A program made the position numbers and the translations under genes. The notes beneath the pieces are model-generated. The model searched no databases, was not told where the DNA came from, and was given only the letters and a program-made list of their open reading frames with translations. A stretch of DNA of 64,000 bases from JBBTCX01 sp964494205 (GTDB lineage: Bacteria > Planctomycetota > Phycisphaerae > UBA1845), in the NCBI GenBank assembly GCA_964494205.1, contig CAZBRD010000004.1, positions 248,001 through 312,000 on the forward strand, read 5' to 3'. Positions 61,207-64,000 of this stretch are shown piece after piece. Position 1 is the first letter of the stretch; each line of letters opens with the position of its first letter.

Positions 61207-61854
61207 TTATTCGTCGACCATGTCGTCGTCGAGTGCGGAAATGATCATCAAGGTGCAACCACCGACGGTTCGCTGAACGTCGTGCTTGCTTCCTACCGGC
61301 GCCCGCTGATAGTCGCCGGGCCCAAGCACTATCGCATCACCAACGTGCAAATCGCCCTCAATCACCAGGCACTCTTCGGGCCCATTGTGCACATGGCGGG
61401 GATACGATGCCCCGGCCTCCATGCGAATGAGCGCAGTGAATTGGTTACGGTCTCGATCGACAAACAAACGGCGGATGGACACGCCCTCGACGCCGGTAGC
61501 CTCCCACGAATTGTCGTCCGCCCTTCGGGTGAAAAGGCTTGTCCGATCATCATCAGTGGTCCATGCCCGCCAAACTTGCACTTCAGCTTTTCCTGCCGTC
61601 CGGCCCGCTTCCGTGTCTTGGTCGATCCTCTGCATCAGGCGAGATCGAGCAGAGGCAGACGGATCGACGGGGGTGACCATATCTGCCAGAAATTCCGTGG
61701 CTGCAATCAATTGGCGCAATTCAGACGTGCAAAGCGGGCACCGCTCATCGAGGTGTCGTTCAAACGCGGCGCGTAATGGCTCATCCATCGCTCCGGTGTG
61801 ATACAACGAAGCCAACTCTGCAGGATCGCCAATGGTGTGTTTGCTCGCCGTCAT
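61207..61854 (-). CDS. ChrR-like zinc anti-sigma factor with cupin domain
   Basis: A 215-residue protein. The N-terminal anti-sigma domain has HLDERCPLCTSEL (a zinc motif of the ZAS type, H-x4-C-x2-C). The C-terminal cupin has RHVHNGPEECLVIEGDLHV and a later histidine in GSKHDV, which would bind a second metal. Such proteins hold an ECF sigma factor until a signal, such as singlet oxygen for ChrR, releases it. It begins 11 bases after the sigma gene stop. Confidence 0.85.
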   Translation of the reverse strand: MTASKHTIGDPAELASLYHTGAMDEPLRAAFERHLDERCPLCTSELRQLIAATEFLADMVTPVDPSASARSRLMQRIDQDTEAGRTAGKAEVQVWRAWTTDDDRTSLFTRRADDNSWEATGVEGVSIRRLFVDRDRNQFTALIRMEAGASYPRHVHNGPEECLVIEGDLHVGDAIVLGPGDYQRAPVGSKHDVQRTVGGCTLMIISALDDDMVDE

Positions 61855-61865
61855 CGAGTTTCGCC

Positions 61866-62450
61866 TTACGCCGAAAGTCTCTGTCGATCGCCCAACAACT
61901 CGCGCAATCGCCTCATACCCAGTCGAATCCGCGTCTTCGCCGTCCCCAGCGGAATCTCCTGCACTTTTGCAATTTCCTCATGCGTCAACCCGCCGAAGAA
62001 CGCCAAGCTGATCGCTGCACACTGTTCCGCAGGAAGTTGTTGCAAAGCGTCGCGTGCCGCTCTTTCCGATTCACTCATTCCCGTGAACGAGACCGCGGAA
62101 TGGCCTTGATCCTCCGAACGTTCTAGTCGGACTCGCAAATCAACCCGGCGGCTGCGAAGTCGATCGACCGCTTTCGATCGCGCGATCGTTAGCAGCCAAA
62201 CGCGCACGCTCCCGCGAGTTTCATCAAATCGATCAATCTGCTGCCATGCCTGCCAGAATGTCTCTTGCAACAGCTCCTCTGCGTCGGCATTGGAACCCAG
62301 CAGGCGCGAGAGCAATCCAAACACACAAGCGGCATGGCGATCATATAGAACGCCGAAAGATTGCTTGTCGCCGTCCGCAATCCTGATTACGAGTTGTTGA
62401 TCTGACAACTCCACTGGTTCCCCCGTCGTGGCCACTCTCCATATCCGCAT
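61866..62450 (-). CDS. ECF RNA polymerase sigma factor
   Basis: A 194-residue sigma-70 family member. Region 2 is seen in LLQETFWQAWQQIDRFDETR and region 4 in GLTHEEIAKVQEIPLGTAKT. The ATG at 62450 gives a short N-terminus; the open frame continues to 62516 without support. Paired with the ChrR-like anti-sigma downstream, it fits the ECF11-like class. It is divergent from the DUF4331 gene, so the intergenic region may hold its own target promoters. Confidence 0.85.
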   Translation of the reverse strand: MRIWRVATTGEPVELSDQQLVIRIADGDKQSFGVLYDRHAACVFGLLSRLLGSNADAEELLQETFWQAWQQIDRFDETRGSVRVWLLTIARSKAVDRLRSRRVDLRVRLERSEDQGHSAVSFTGMSESERAARDALQQLPAEQCAAISLAFFGGLTHEEIAKVQEIPLGTAKTRIRLGMRRLRELLGDRQRLSA

Positions 62451-62600
62451 TGACGATGTCCCAAGTATACAAACACGCAAGCATAAGGGGAATGCAACGA
62501 AAGTGTACGAACACACCTATGTTTTGGATTCATGATTTGATGCTCTAAAAAATAAACGATTCATAGAAATCCAAATCTGCTCCTCATCCGTAAGGTGATC

Positions 62601-62682
62601 GGGCGAGGCGCATTTCCAGGGGGGAATCCGCGATCGTTTAACGCGTCATCTGCGGGTGGGGCCGGGGAAATGCGCCTCACCC
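62601..62682. repeat. 82-bp inverted repeat upstream of the DUF4331 gene
   Basis: The arms 62601-62617 and 62666-62682 are complementary over 17 bases with one mismatch; the core GAGGCGCATTTCC is perfect. The loop is 48 bases and contains CGCG/CGCG. It ends 39 bases before the ATG at 62722 in the divergent region between the sigma and DUF4331 genes. Confidence 0.85.
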
Positions 62683-62721
62683 ACATAATGGTCACATGCT
62701 AACAAGGACAAGGGGACACAA

Positions 62722-64000
62722 ATGAAAAGTACGATTGGAAGTCAAACACGTAACACGTTGCTCAACGCAAGCTCTATCGCCATCAGCCTAATAGCCTGCC
62801 TCGGCTCGATTGTGCAAGCATCGAGCCACCGCGAAGCGCCGTTCATCACTGAAAACCCGAAAGTCGACGCGACCGACTTCTACATGTTCAATTCATATGA
62901 ACCAGGCCGCGAAGGCTACGTGACGCTTATTGCAAACTACATTCCGTTGCAGGACCCATACGGCGGCCCTAACTACTTCACCATGGACCCCAACGCGCGG
63001 TACGACATCCACATCGACAACGACGGCGACGCACGCGAAGATGTTACTTTCCGCTTCGAGTTCACCAACGTGCTGAAAAACCTTACCGTGCCGGTCGGCG
63101 GTGTGAACGTCTCCGTACCGCTCATGAACATCGGCGGCATTGGCCCGCAATTGAACGCTACCGGCCCGCTCAACATCATCGAGAACTTCACCGTCAAGGT
63201 AGCTTTCGGTCACAACCCATTGCCGGCTACTCAGAACGTCGTCAACGCAGCTACAGGGTCTACCACATTCATCAAGCCGGCGGACAACATCGGCACGAAA
63301 TCAATCCCTGATTACGCCGCATATGCCACCAATCATGTGTATGACGTCGCCTTCCCGGGCTGGTGCACAACAAATGGCCGCATGTTCGTCGGCCAGCGAA
63401 AGGACCCCTTCGTCGTCAACCTGGGAAAAACTTTTGACCTCGTGAATTTAAATCCGCTTGGCCCCGTTGACGGTGGAGTCGACGATCTGGCTAATAAGAA
63501 CGTCACCTCACTCATTCTCGAAATTCCGACATCATGCCTTACGGAAGATGATTCGGTGATTGGCGGCTGGACGACCGCGAGCCTAAGAAAGACCAGAAAC
63601 CTGATCACAAACCCGACGTTTGCCATCCCATCACAGGAAACGGGGACGTTCATACAGGTGTCACGACTTGGCATGCCGCTGGTAAACGAATTGGTGATTG
63701 GGCTCAAGGACAAAGATCGCTTCAACGCCAGCGAAGCCGTGAACGACGGGCAATTCGCGATTTACGTGACCAACCCGACGCTGCCGGTTTTGCTCAATGT
63801 TCTGTTCGGCGTGACGCCGCCATGCCTGCCGAGAAACGACCTGGTAGCCGCATTCCTCACCGGCGTCCCAGGACTTAACAAACCCATCGACGTAACACCC
63901 GCCGAAATGCTCCGCCTGAACACTAACACGAGCGCAACAAACGGCATCCCCGCAAAACCGAAAGGCATGCAAAACAACCTCGGCGTCATCGGCGGCGACC
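62722..64000 (+). CDS. DUF4331-family exported protein (cut by window edge)
   Basis: At least 426 residues, continuing past the window. A signal peptide of about 33 residues ends before SSHREAPFI, and the mature protein has PKVDATDFYMFNSYEPGREG, the DUF4331 signature. A later conserved segment is DLANKNVTSLILEIP. DUF4331 proteins often lie beside ECF sigma and ChrR-like genes, as here, and are probably controlled by that system. Function is unknown. Confidence 0.88.
   Translation, partial: MKSTIGSQTRNTLLNASSIAISLIACLGSIVQASSHREAPFITENPKVDATDFYMFNSYEPGREGYVTLIANYIPLQDPYGGPNYFTMDPNARYDIHIDNDGDAREDVTFRFEFTNVLKNLTVPVGGVNVSVPLMNIGGIGPQLNATGPLNIIENFTVKVAFGHNPLPATQNVVNAATGSTTFIKPADNIGTKSIPDYAAYATNHVYDVAFPGWCTTNGRMFVGQRKDPFVVNLGKTFDLVNLNPLGPVDGGVDDLANKNVTSLILEIPTSCLTEDDSVIGGWTTASLRKTRNLITNPTFAIPSQETGTFIQVSRLGMPLVNELVIGLKDKDRFNASEAVNDGQFAIYVTNPTLPVLLNVLFGVTPPCLPRNDLVAAFLTGVPGLNKPIDVTPAEMLRLNTNTSATNGIPAKPKGMQNNLGVIGGD

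Overview
The window reads as about 64 kb of a Gram-negative chromosome with moderately high G+C, most likely from a member of the Planctomycetota (perhaps a Phycisphaerae-like lineage). The support is a bifunctional LpxC/FabZ fusion, a full lipid A and outer-membrane assembly set (BamA, Skp, LpxA/C/D, LptE-like and BamD-like proteins), large PQQ-propeller and HEAT-repeat proteins, an ECF sigma/ChrR anti-sigma pair divergent from a DUF4331 protein, and intergenic regions full of short palindromic repeats. The assignment is an inference from gene content; no rRNA is present.

Layout. 0-5 kb: end of an S9 peptidase gene, a PhzF-family enzyme, a BamD-like TPR protein, an LptE-like lipoprotein and FtsH. 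5-13 kb: a repeat-rich spacer, a 1,421-residue PQQ/TPR protein, a secreted propeller-like protein, and a 1.2-kb spacer filled with palindromic repeats. 13-19 kb: an ATP-grasp ligase translationally coupled to a GNAT acetyltransferase, then a secreted triple amidohydrolase. 19-23.4 kb: prolyl-tRNA synthetase and half of a sugar ABC importer (binding protein plus one permease). 23.5-37.7 kb: a long minus-strand run, in transcription order tRNA-Gln, GlmU-like, Prs, L25, Pth, S6, SSB, L9, DnaB, YceI-like, BamA, Skp, LpxD, LpxC/FabZ, LpxA. 37.7-43 kb: a structured spacer, a tiny lipoprotein, a HEAT-repeat pair and two uncharacterised membrane proteins. 43-49.4 kb: MetH, a UDP-glucuronate decarboxylase-type SDR, a DegT aminotransferase and DUF486. 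49.5-55.6 kb: DUF423, GatC, GatA, GNAT, amidohydrolase, and secreted endonuclease I with a lamin-tail domain. 55.7-58.8 kb: Gap, Pgk, Rpe operon. 59-64 kb: a zinc phospholipase C-like protein, a formyltransferase, ChrR-like anti-sigma and ECF sigma, and a DUF4331 protein cut by the window edge.

How the parts fit. Most genes are housekeeping: envelope biogenesis (lipid A acylation and deacetylation, beta-barrel insertion, LPS transport), replication/translation (DnaB, SSB, L9, S6, L25, Pth, ProS, GatCA) and central metabolism (Gap-Pgk-Rpe, Prs, MetH). No phage, CRISPR, transposase or defence island was seen.

The most unusual signal is a population of short hairpin repeats. One family begins GTAGGG and continues as a perfect stem with a 3-nt loop. 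It occurs in spacers but also inside coding sequences, in frame, in metH (interdomain linkers) and in an amidohydrolase gene. A separate 33-bp repeat occurs three times in spacers. Other points worth checking are an LpxA fused to an InlB-type repeat, a GlmU lacking its acetyltransferase half, a triple amidohydrolase with only one recognisable HxH metal site, and an rpsF-ssb spacer holding hairpins where rpsR often sits.
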